From assembly GCF_032854445.1 (NCBI RefSeq), contig NC_088300.1, positions 43,209,682-43,273,681 of the forward strand: 64,000 bases of DNA, written 5' to 3'. Shown here piece by piece: positions 39,350-48,572 of the stretch. A program made the position numbers and the translations under genes. This stretch comes from Liolophura sinensis (lineage: Eukaryota > Mollusca > Polyplacophora > Chitonida > Chitonidae). The notes beneath the pieces were generated by a model, which ran no database searches, was not told where the DNA came from, and saw only the letters and a program-made list of their open reading frames with translations. Position 1 is the first letter of the stretch. Every line of letters starts with the position of its first letter.

Positions 39350-39665
39350 GGTCAGTTTTATGGTTGGAGGAAACCGGGGTGCCAGAGATAAACCACCAAT
39401 CTTGAGAATTTTACTGATAAACTTGTAAATGTGTGACAAAAATCATCAGAGAATATGACCAGATTTGCACGCCATATTGGTGGAACAACGGTAGTGTCCA
39501 ACCATTATTGGAAGGCCGCCTAAATTGCCCCATTTTTGTTGTCACACCGCATTCTTTATATGACGGAGTCCAACATTCTGGTGGGAAGAAACCGAACAGA
39601 GAACGAAGGAAACTCACGACCATCCGCAGGCTGTTGGCACGTACGGCCGGAGATAAACCTTTGGT
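39350..39665 (-). mobile_element. SINE-A fragments, diverged
   Basis: Two pieces: about 39350-39410 ('ggttggaggaaaccgggg' on plus) and about 39535-39665 ('ggtgggaagaaaccgaacag', 'ctcacgaccatccgcaggct', 'cgtacggccggaga' on plus). Both are in minus orientation, separated by about 125 bp of unrelated DNA. This could be one interrupted copy or two. Open frames 39411-39678 are shadows of these. Confidence 0.65.
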
Positions 39666-40194
39666 AGATTTGTGTTAATACTAGATGTTAGGACACATTG
39701 GATTCAAATAAGTTTACAAAGCGTCTTAAACTTTCAGAAGTCAGCAGTAGAACGTGGAATGCGGCCCTTATTTTGTACGTTAGAGAAAGGTATGCTAGAT
39801 TTAGTTTACTAAAGTATCAGAAGTTATTCGAGTACCAGGAAACGCCAACTACAACACTCGCCGTATATCTTGCAAACAGTTATGAATTAATTGACATAAA
39901 AATCTGTTTCAGATAAATGAGAATTTATCAGTTTTGCAGGAATTCCTAGTTCGTCAGCGAAGCTTGACTATGTATGCTTCACGTATGCGTGATCGCCATA
40001 TTCTCTGATGATAAACGCTTTTAACCAAGCGGATGTCGACTTGATTACACCAATACCGATGAAACTGGTTTAAGTGTAGACTGAAGGTTATAAATTTGTG
40101 AGGATTGCGTGCAACGCTAGAATGGTTGTCAAAGCGCCCCCAAAATATGATACTGTTAACAAGGTCCGTGACACACGTCACGTGACTTCACAGA

Positions 40195-40345
40195 CGAGAA
40201 ATCCGCCAGATGGAAAGCTGGGCCCAGAGTTTGCTATTATAGGATGACAGTTAATTAGAGCGCGACCTTTGGAGTGGGACTTTGTCGTTTTACCCGGGGG
40301 ACATTCCAGGTGTTAGGACATCTCTAGCGGTCTCGACTCACTTTG
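40195..40345. promoter_or_regulatory. Candidate composite TALE-homeodomain site
   Basis: 'tgacag' (40245-40250) is directly followed by 'ttaattag' (40251-40258), giving 'gatgacagttaattagagcg'. A MEIS-type half site abutting a homeodomain core is the arrangement expected of a composite element. The flanks are GC-richer and repeat-free. This is motif-based inference. Confidence 0.22.
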
Positions 40346-40559
40346 GACAGATTGTGTCGTTGGTAACCGGCTGAGCCGCAAAGTGTCCGGTGGGAAACAA
40401 AATACCCTTCCCTTAAGATGAAAGAAAAATCTCATTATCTCTGTTAGATTCCGTGATTTATTACGTTTTTCCTATGTCCTCTTTCTCTTTCCGTTCATAC
40501 CTTCGCAACTGTTCTTAATTCTCCAGTTTGTTTTTGTCAATAATTGCATCAACATTTAA

Positions 40560-40615
40560 GATTGCCGTCTGAGCATTTAAGCCCTATACATATACATATA
40601 CATATACGTATGGTC
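40560..40615. repeat. Short 'catata' microsatellite
   Basis: Three to four 'catatac'-type units occur near 40587-40610. It is a small slippage tract. Confidence 0.8.
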
Positions 40616-40643
40616 AAGCAAAGTTTCCTTTCTTTCATCTTTT

Positions 40644-40926
40644 TTATGCGCAAATAACTTTCGCTACTCGCTGGTCATCTGACCTGAGTCCGCCTATCGT
40701 CATGTTTGTCACCATTGTGCCATTTTTCCTGGTGCCAGTAGGTCTGTGCTGACCATTCGAGGTGCCCTCTTGATCGGCCGTCAAACGCATATAGACAGAT
40801 TTATCATTGATTGACAGAACCACAAATTCATAAATTAATACACTGCAGTTGTAAGGCAAGATAAATCCACGACCGTGGAAATATGAAGCGCGTTCATATT
40901 TGAATGTGTAATGTCTGTGTATTGAC
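40644..40926 (-). pseudogene. C1q-domain-like exon or pseudogene fragment (tentative)
   Basis: The minus-strand frame encodes about 93 residues after an acceptor-like 'gtatttgattgcccag' (AG at 40928-40927). It follows the C1q-fold order. A 'GRGFILP' segment (residues 21-27 of the open frame) matches the family's TG-x-F-x-x-P region. Then Y35-E-F37 and V39-L40-S41 match the Y-x-F...VLS strand. A polar loop follows, then N77-M-T-I and L83...DDQRV (86-90), resembling the N-x-x-x-L-x-L-x-x-GD-x-V end region. The N-terminal strands and the C-terminal FSGFLL-type strand are missing and a TAA stop follows ICA. The fragment is thus incomplete, either one exon or a decayed copy. C1q-domain genes are numerous in molluscs and act as secreted lectin-like immune proteins. 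The match is by eye, and coincidence remains possible. Confidence 0.35.
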
Positions 40927-40934
40927 CTGGGCAA

Positions 40935-42265
40935 TCAAATACAGGATCAAGCGATTTAAATCTAAAATCATGGGCTACATGAGGTCATTCTTCACTGGAA
41001 TTATTGATGTACCGAAAAGAGATGTATAAAATGCCGTTTCAACATATGTAGTATGGGAGCCCTAGTTATAGATGCTACCAGAAGAGTCCATTGCAAGTTT
41101 GTCCATGAGGAGGTGGTTCGAATTCGTCGCCCTTAATTCGGGTGTTTTGGTAGGTATCTCTTCAGGTGGCATGGTTCGGGGTGTTTCTCCACACAACTGC
41201 CGTGAAATACTTGTGAGGTGTTAAATAATAATTTGCCCATTGCATAACCTTCTCCTGTGTGCCACAATGGCGTTCCAGAATTCTTTACATCTACAAAGGA
41301 AGTTTTCCGAAGGAAGGTGTGGAAAAAATTCCTTTTCAGGTTACGTATAGTTGTAAATGAAAGTAACTCTGATTCGCACAAATATGCAGAAATATTTTAG
41401 TGAACCCAGCTGTCTTCAGAATCACTGAACCAAACAACTGAACAATGCCACATTTTCTAAAACTATGATCAAGTTAGAATTATGCGCTGATGCCCATGGG
41501 CGCATGAAAAACCGTGAATAATCGTTGTACATGTACAAGACTAGGTTTAGTGCCGGAGAGAAATTCGGGAAGGTGTTTCTCTTGCATTTACGTTGCCCCA
41601 CTCGACAACTACGAAAACCTTGTCTCTACCCGAAACATTGGAAATCCATCTGTCGAAGTCAAAAGTTCCAACAAATGCAAAGTCAAAAAAGGGATTTTTA
41701 AACACAAAATGCGAATCTCTGAAATAAACAAAAACTTCTTTAGTTTGAATTATTGTCAGCCAAGCTCATTCCCATGTGCTGTTTGAAATAAAGCTTTAAT
41801 AGCCTGAAATTTCTCAAAACGTATCAATTATTCATACTTCGAAATAAATTTAAGCCATAGATATTCAGTTTTAATATTTCTGTCTTTATTTTAAGATAAC
41901 TCCCTTGCAATGTAGAAATTTACAAATAAGGGAGGTAATCAGAAAAAGTCAGAAGACCATAACAACTTGAAATGATGTGACAGACCATGTTCTTGATGAT
42001 CTAGTCAGCGGACTCTGTAACCACGAATGGTCGAGCAGAAAGGATATATGACTGTTTAACTCTGTCAAGGCCAATATAGTTTGGGTGAGTATGTCAGCAC
42101 ACTAGCACGTCCATCCCTTGAGCTTTGCCTTTTGTTAATAAGCAATACAGATTGCAAAGTCTTTTTATTCATTGAAAACTTTAATAAAATTTATTATTTG
42201 CAGTGTTGTTTGTTTTCATGCTATTCTTAAAATGTTATATTCTTTATTCAAAACGCACTAGCATG
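40935..42265. other. Unique stretch with a mollusc-type 'aactccctt' hairpin
   Basis: At about 41894-41941 'gataactccctt' and 'aagggaggtaatc' form an imperfect inverted repeat with a 23-bp loop. From memory, such 'agttatctccctt' segments are common in mollusc repeats; a related 'aattatctcccttg' is at 53085. The open frames at 41133-41381 (minus) and 41514-41786 are unassigned. Confidence 0.4.
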
Positions 42266-42267
42266 AA

Positions 42268-42670
42268 GTACATGTCAGATGAAAGACCATTAAATACTGT
42301 CCTGGAAAATAGTTTGATTTATTTTTTTGTACAATGTATCTAAAACCTTAGATTCTGTTGTGGCCTTTTCTGATCATATTGGGACCACTGAGGTCACATC
42401 AGTTTTTTGCCACTTGACACACAGAGATTGCTATATTTCACCATTCAAAATGCATCTTCATTTAGAGCTATGAATGCATTCAATAAATGGACCTTAAAAC
42501 GAACTAATTCAAGCCGAAAATATTGCTGAGAGGGCAGTGATACCCTCTGTGCCCAAACAGACCACCACAGAATCCTGTTTTTTAAATGCATTTTAGTCGC
42601 TTAAAATAATTCTCAAAAAATAAATCAAACTATTTTTCCTGGACAGTGTTTAATGGTTTTTCACATGATA
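42268..42670. mobile_element. Fold-back element 1 (long inverted arms, non-coding)
   Basis: The left arm (about 42270-42330: 'gaccattaaatactgtcctg', 'aaaatagtttgatttatttt') is matched in reverse complement by the right arm (about 42608-42668: 'aaatcaaactatttttcctg', 'gacagtgtttaatggttttt'). A further inner pair ('gattctgttgtggcc' near 42351 and 'ggaccaccacagaatc'-like sequence near 42560) extends the symmetry towards the centre. No protein is encoded. The size and structure fit a MITE or fold-back element. Target-site duplications were not resolved. Confidence 0.75.
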
Positions 42671-42715
42671 AATACTTTATTTTAGTATTTTTATGCCTTT
42701 AAATGTAACACACCA

Positions 42716-42952
42716 TTTTAAGTAATTCTAGACCAGGAACGTGTAACAATTAACTATGAACGTCACTGCATTTTGTTAACCTACTTTTGTTAGCTTTGGT
42801 GCTACTGTTAAAGCATTTGTATTAACAGTTAGAATATAACCATAATTGACGTAAGGCAACAGACCGGGTTCTACCAGTTACGTGTGAGAATTTACCAACC
42901 ATCGCACTATCGTCGCCGCTCTGGGTTTACTCTCCATGCTGTAATCTTTCGT
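42716..42952 (+). repeat. Family C dispersed repeat
   Basis: 'agtaattctagaccagg', 'acgtcactgcattttgttaa', 'acagttagaatataacc', 'gttacgtgtgagaatttacc', 'tatcgtcgccgctctgggtt' and 'tactctccatgctgtaatct' match the order of the 35191-35482 copy. It begins about 45 bp beyond fold-back element 1. Confidence 0.8.
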
Positions 42953-43959
42953 ACCGTGTCGATGTATGTATTCCGTATGTAATGAAGAAATACAACAAAT
43001 TTCCTCTTTTTTGTTCAATCATATTGTGTATACTGCTAAGACTGTACTTTTAGGCCATCACCAAAGCAGTGCTCAGATATTAAGCATTTGTCGAGGCTAT
43101 TTACAGGATATGCCATCGCGATAATAGTACCGTATATAATATGGCCTTGTGCTCTAAATAATTATCTTAGCATGTCGTTTTTCACTTTTACGTGATTCTT
43201 TAATCAAATATCGCCTCAATGAGTTACAGGATCTGAGGTGGGCGTACAGCAAGAAAATAACGGTTTCTAATACCAAATTTTTTCTAAACAGAAATAATGA
43301 GGCATTAGCGCTTAAAAAGAAATATATTGTCCAGAGGGCTTCGTTCTGGCAACGCGTATGTATTTTTTCTGCATTATCCACTCCGTTTTGGTATAGTTGC
43401 TTTGTTTTCAGGACGGAATGGCTCCTCTAACTCTGTCCTTGTGGAACTCACATTAATTACGCAGCCTTAAATGAGTCGATTCCACGCTCAAACCTGGTGT
43501 TAATGATGGTCACCTGAGCGGCGCCTCCTGTGCAGCGGGAGAGGGAAATCTCTGCGCTCGCCTCGCTCTCGATGTACCAACAACCCGCAGAGGTCAAGGA
43601 TCTTTACTAATCTAACACTGTTATATAACATAATTATCTCCTTTCATCTCCTGATGGCTATAGACAAGTCTTTCATGCTCTACACGACAGCTTTGCTCTT
43701 GAGAACAGAAGCCCAGGCCTAAAAGACCTAATTATTATCTTATATCAAAGACCTTGGTGAAACTTTCAAAAAAGGATAGCATGCCCTCTTGTTCAATGAC
43801 AAAGCGGATCGTTGTTGATGTGATCTTTGTCAATCCATAGCCTTAAGTCCTACATGTACACACCTTCACTAACTCCAATGGTTGAGGAACATCGAGTAGA
43901 TTTTGACAATTTCGAGTGAATCACATAAAGTAGGTAAAATCTATACTAAGTTTAGTGTG
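42953..43959. other. Unique non-coding stretch
   Basis: Nothing recognised. The minus frame 43154-43381 (75 codons) has a hydrophobic middle and basic end but no family resemblance. Confidence 0.4.
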
Positions 43960-43978
43960 AAAACTCACAAGAACATGA

Positions 43979-44350
43979 TTGCTAAGAAATTTAAAAAAAA
44001 ATGTTTTTGAAGATATTGTTTGTACAATTGGTATTAGGCTCGCTTGGGGTTTTCAAAATGAGCTTCAGCGCACCTTTGTGCCGTTATTAGTCGAGTTAAC
44101 CACTGACTGTGTGGATGACTTTATTGGCATCCTGACACCGAGGCGAGAACGCAGTGATGGACACGTGTTAACCACCGAGCTGGGATCAATAGCCAGCCTT
44201 ACCTCCAAGCCCCACAGCCCTTTAATGGAGAAGAAAGAACAGCGGGCCCCCATGGAGCTGTAATGAGCGACAAATTAATCAGCGTAACCCTAATTCAAAG
44301 AACCCCGGATCGATGATTTAGGAATCGGGGGGATTGATTAGGGCATAAAT
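43979..44350. promoter_or_regulatory. GC-richer island with homeodomain-type motifs; enhancer or exon unclear
   Basis: A 94-codon plus frame (43979-44263) and a minus frame cross this GC-richer, repeat-free patch, but neither resembles a known family. Downstream lie 'aaattaatcagc' (44272) and 'ggattgattag' (44331), the latter PBX/HOX-like. A conserved non-coding element is my preferred reading, with an unrecognised exon the alternative. Confidence 0.2.
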
Positions 44351-45162
44351 CGTCACAATGTCATGAAATAGATTTACTCTCCAAGTAAGCTGTCCAAACA
44401 CTGGTCCTATTACATAGGTCGTGACCAGTCGTGAAGGCCCGCAGTTAAGCCACACTCTCTCCCCCTGTGTAAAATAACTAACCACAGCCCTGCCGAATGG
44501 CAAAGCTGGTTGCATTTACAAGATCGTGTCGATGACCATCGAAGTGAGCAGCAAATTTTCGGCTACGCTGGACAACCGGATATTGCTGAGAATGCATTCA
44601 GCGTGACGTAATGAGACGTAGTTGACGCCATATCTAATGGCAAACGTCATTCAGCATACCTACACGCCATTTAGTTGACAGATGAGTGTTCATGTACGTG
44701 AATGTTTCGTATTGCGCATTCAAAGGCTTGAGTGTCAAGAGATGATTTGCCGGTAATATTTATCTCCAGAGTCTCTGTGAAATAATAAATGTATCCGTGT
44801 GGTTTTATATATACCTCAAAGCTGTCAATTCAACAGGAACATGTATTCTACGACGAAAGCTGAAATGAAGTGTGTTGCAAATGAATAAGTTTTATTTTCA
44901 TCATCTTTATTTGCACCTTTGTTAAGTATAAAAAGGAATGTAACTTTCAATGTTGGTTTTATACCATATTTTCCAAAGCCTTTAACTCTATCACTATCTA
45001 TAAATAAAAAAAAGATCAGACATGATTAAGCAGGTAGGCTTGCTTAGATTTGTACCTGTAAAACAACAACACCAGCTGACGCTTGGCGTTATAATTAATT
45101 GCTTGAAATTTCGCTCAGAGGGTGTATATACATAGTGGTGAATTATAATTAAATAATGTCCG
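44351..45162. other. Unique non-coding stretch
   Basis: Nothing recognised on either strand. Confidence 0.4.
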
Positions 45163-45500
45163 CTTCGAGTGGCCGAATAGTTAGAGCGTCCGCCTTGAAG
45201 TTTGGGTACCCAGGGATCAAACACGGTCGGGTGATACCAAGGACTTTAAAAATGCTACTTGTCGCAGCCTCGCTTGGCGTTCAACTGAGATGTTAGAGTA
45301 ACAGGACTGGTTGGCCCAGTATATACTGTGACTGGGTGCGTGTCATGTCATAATACTTCCGTGACGGTAGCCCTTTGGCGGCATGGACTCGCCCTGCCAC
45401 AAGAAGACACAATATATGCGCACACATCCATGACTCCTCGTCGTCGTATGACTGAAATTGTTAAGTACGACGTTAAAACCCAAGCATGCATACACGCATA
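45163..45500 (+). mobile_element. SINE-B-related element, diverged
   Basis: A tRNA-like head 'gagtggccgaatagttagag' and 'cgtccgcc' is followed by a B-box-like 'gggatcaaaca', then 'cctcgcttggcgttcaactg', 'aacaggactggttggccca' and 'gactcctcgtcgtcgtatga', ending 'gtacgacgttaaaacccaag' with a decayed 'catgcatacacgcata' tail. The middle (about 45310-45410) differs from the other SINE-B copies, suggesting a distinct subfamily. Confidence 0.75.
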
Positions 45501-45914
45501 AATAGTTAATTAATATAATTAAAATATAATTTTGAATATTAACTGTTGCAATCAAAGTGCAACGGAGATACACTTGAATATATGTATTTGATTTGTATAC
45601 GATTTGGATACTCCGTCAAATTATGCGCCTTTGAACATAAGGAATATTCCTTGCGTGTTTTCGGCATAACTGTAAACTTGATTGCCTCTGTTCGACCTAA
45701 GTTCTTACCTTACATAATAATGTCTTTGGTGGTTACTTTAAACGTTGTTATAGAAATAGACCATACGATTATTTACCAGGAATGTACATTATGCTTGACG
45801 AATGGTAAACAAATATCTGTTTCTAGGCCTAGATTTCTATCACGCCATCTCTACGAAAGACGATTCAGCATTGGTATTGTTAATTATCCTAACTTGGCTA
45901 TAAAGTTTATGTGT
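45501..45914. other. Unique DNA under a 135-codon open frame
   Basis: The plus frame 45546-45953 is open but runs into SINE-A sequence at its 3' end and has no domain pattern. I treat it as chance. Confidence 0.35.
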
Positions 45915-46045
45915 TGTGCGGTCGTGAATTTCCCCCGGGCTGTGCCCAGTTAATTTCCACCCACCATAATGCTGGCCGTCGTTGTATAATTGAAATATTC
46001 TTGAGTACGGCGTAAAACATTAGTCCAATAAATAAACAAATCTCA
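45915..46045 (+). mobile_element. SINE-A copy, body and tail
   Basis: 'ggtcgtgaatttcccccggg', 'cacccaccataatgctggcc' and 'ttcttgagtacggcgtaaaa' in order, followed by 'caataaataaacaaat'. Confidence 0.88.
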
Positions 46046-47447
46046 TTCAACGTTACAAGTAATTACTACAAAAGCTAGGATATTCCATGAAACGCTATCA
46101 TTGTAAGTTTCTTAACTTTACGTTGAGTAGGTATAATTGCTAATATGGACGGATTATCCGGTATTCTCATTGTGTGCATATTCGTTTTATCGCTATGTTG
46201 TATTTGGATGTCTGGTACCTACCTTGCATCTATTTGGCATCATTGAAAACTGCCCCTTCTAGCATGAATACTTTATCATCATAGCATCTGAATGGAAATA
46301 CTCTTTCAGGAAATCGTTATGAGTCAATCAATGCAGACATCTTAATCATGGCGTCGAAACAGACATTCGTATACCAACTATCTACCGTAATGGACGTTCC
46401 GATTCTATACTCGCAAAACAATGTTTAACAAACACCACCAAGAACTGAAACAGCACACGAAGTAAGAAACTAAGTAAAGATTCTTGAAAAGAGAAGCAGT
46501 CAATAATCTTCAGTGAAGCCTGAAAGTTACCAGGTATACATACTTTTGGTATTGTGAATTCTTGAATATGGCTGCTAATAAGCCATCATTATGCAACTGT
46601 TTGGTGCATAATGATGAAATTAATGATGAATTTCAGAAGATGTGACCACGAAAAAAATGCCCCTCTTTTGGGACGGTATGGGTTGATTTCGGCCACGTTC
46701 ATTGGTTGCTGATGTATTCGTCCGGAATGGAGACTGAGAGCTATAATCAGTTATAACCTTCGTAAGGGTGACAAAATTACACGGCTGGCGATGAACGGCA
46801 GTGATCAGCCACGCTAGCTGGACGCCGCTTCCGTACGGCAAGCAGACTTGATTACCTCTTCATACAGCGCGTTATAAATTCTTCCCGTGTTAATTGACTC
46901 CCACCGAAGGGCTCGGCCGCTATCAGATTTACAGGCAACCATTGCCGTTTGACAGGCTGTACGTCTTATGATCCAAGTGACCACCCCCAAACCCCCGGGC
47001 TAAGGGTGGGGTGTCCTCGATTATTATCGATGGCCTCAGTTAACCGAGAATGTACGAGGACAGAAACTTCGAACGTTCTGTCCCTGGTCTCCATTCCTAA
47101 GATCTTTGCATGAACGATAACACGTGATCTTCCCATCAACTGTGACGACGAGATCAATGTGCCCAGATTCGTGTGAAGTATAGAGGTGCGGAAAGCTGGT
47201 ATTTTGGGGAGGATAATAAGTGATGATGTTGGCGTCTTCAAATCTAAAAAATTTCGGTGTGCTTGAATATTCTATGGTTCTGTATACATGTCCATGTATT
47301 AGTTTAGGTACATCACTTTTGATCACCTTTTGGTCCCAGCTCTCGGTGATTCTGCTGCTCCTTTAGGTCAGGAGGTTTGTCAGGTACCTCAGGAAGGGCC
47401 TGGTTTTCTTTACCTACACATCTAACCAAAGCGAATAATTATTTTGT
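46046..47447. other. Mostly unique DNA with one hairpin
   Basis: A perfect 12-bp stem ('catcattatgca' / 'tgcataatgatg') with a 9-nt loop lies at 46584-46616. About 46.65-47.1 kb is somewhat GC-richer. I found no gene. Confidence 0.4.
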
Positions 47448-47474
47448 ATGGCCTGAAACACGAATGAAATGGAA

Positions 47475-47510
<36 letters not shown>

Positions 47511-47511
47511 A
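47448..47511 (+). repeat. (AAAT)n tract, probably a SINE-A tail
   Basis: 'cctgaaacacgaatgaaatg' resembles a decayed SINE-A end, followed by about ten 'aata' units. Expansion of a SINE tail into a microsatellite is the likely origin. Confidence 0.75.
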
Positions 47512-47744
47512 AAGAGAAGACTCGAAGCCTTGTTTTACTGCCCGTTCTTGGGTTTGACTCATTTCGCTTTACGTTTGTCAGAATTAGATAATTTAGCATG
47601 TCAAATTAACCACGAAGTACCTTGTAATCAATGTGGAAGGTCAATGTGAAAAGCTGTTTTTCCTCCTTTTTGTGTGTATTTTCTGATGGTACAGTTATAC
47701 AGTGGTTGCAGAAAGCCAAAGCCAAAGCCTACATAAATATATAA

Positions 47745-48090
47745 TAAGATCAGAAATAGCATATGTCAACTATCACACTGTCATCGCTGCTCTGGTTTTG
47801 CATACATTGTATACCTAAATTTCTCTGATAGAACTAATGGTCCAACAGATCTGGTCTCTTTGCATTGTTTTCATTTGAGTAATTCTAGACAAGTGGAGCC
47901 TGTTAAATTGTTATAAACATCACTGCATTTTGTTTTACGTAATTCAGCTCATGCCATATAGTGCTAAGGGCTTCTTTAAAAGAAAAGAGGACGGATTTCA
48001 CTGGTTGTGTGTGGACATTTCCCGAACTTTTACTTTGTCGTCGCTGCTCTGGTTTTACTCTTCATGTTGTAGTCTTTCGTATTAGTTTCA
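47745..48090 (+). repeat. Family C dispersed repeat, one full and one partial copy
   Basis: A partial copy at about 47765-47810 ('actatcacactgtcatcgct', 'gctctggttttgcat') is followed by a longer one at about 47876-48090 ('gagtaattctagacaagtgg', 'aacatcactgcattttgttt', 'cgtcgctgctctggttttac', 'cttcatgttgtagtctttcg'). Confidence 0.75.
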
Positions 48091-48179
48091 ATTACTGGCT
48101 CTAGCTCTAACCGTTTTTAATAGCTCAAACGTGTGTGTCACGGGATCAGATTCCCATTGACTATACTGCCTGTAGATAA

Positions 48180-48260
48180 TGAGAACTTCCGTTAAATCAG
48201 TTGACAGAGTGCTGGTGTTCGATTGTGGGGATCCGAGTTCAAATACCAATGTAACCCACA
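48180..48260 (+). mobile_element. tRNA-like SINE head remnant
   Basis: 'aaatcagttgacagagtgct' and 'ggggatccgagttcaaatac' sit at the distance expected of A-box and B-box segments. No paired acceptor stem was found, so a SINE head is more likely than a functional tRNA gene. Confidence 0.4.
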
Positions 48261-48434
48261 GAGTCATTCCTTCACGATGTTACTCGTCAAACATGCTATA
48301 TATAAACAGTATGATGGACTCGTCAAAATGTTGATGCGACCATGGAGCACGGATTAGTATCATGATCATCCAGTCTGTGTCAGTGCTTTTCACTTTGCTT
48401 CAGGTTATACCGTGTACGTGTCTCCAAGCACTCC

Positions 48435-48572
48435 CACACATGTAATGCCGATATGTGTATAGCGCTGCCTCACTGAAAAGCAAACACATGACTCCTTATC
48501 CAGTCACAGAATAAACCAGACTGATAACAGCGCCTGGCGTATTCACTGATACTTAACGCCAAGCGAAGAGAT
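48435..48572 (-). mobile_element. SINE-B-related fragment
   Basis: Minus strand: 'ctcttcgcttggcgttaagt', 'tcagtgaggcagcgctatac' and 'gtgggagtgcttgg'. The 'gcttggcgttaag' and 'cagtgaggcagcgct' pieces are shared with the SINE-B family. Confidence 0.65.

Noticed and set aside
39433-39678. 81-codon plus frame and its minus-strand partner
   Set aside because: Both run through SINE-A fragments.
41040-41140. Possible tRNA gene from a B-box-like 'ggttcgaattcg' near 41115
   Set aside because: I could not fold a cloverleaf with an acceptor stem around it.
45546-45953. 135-codon plus frame
   Set aside because: It runs into a SINE-A at its 3' end and has no recognisable domain.
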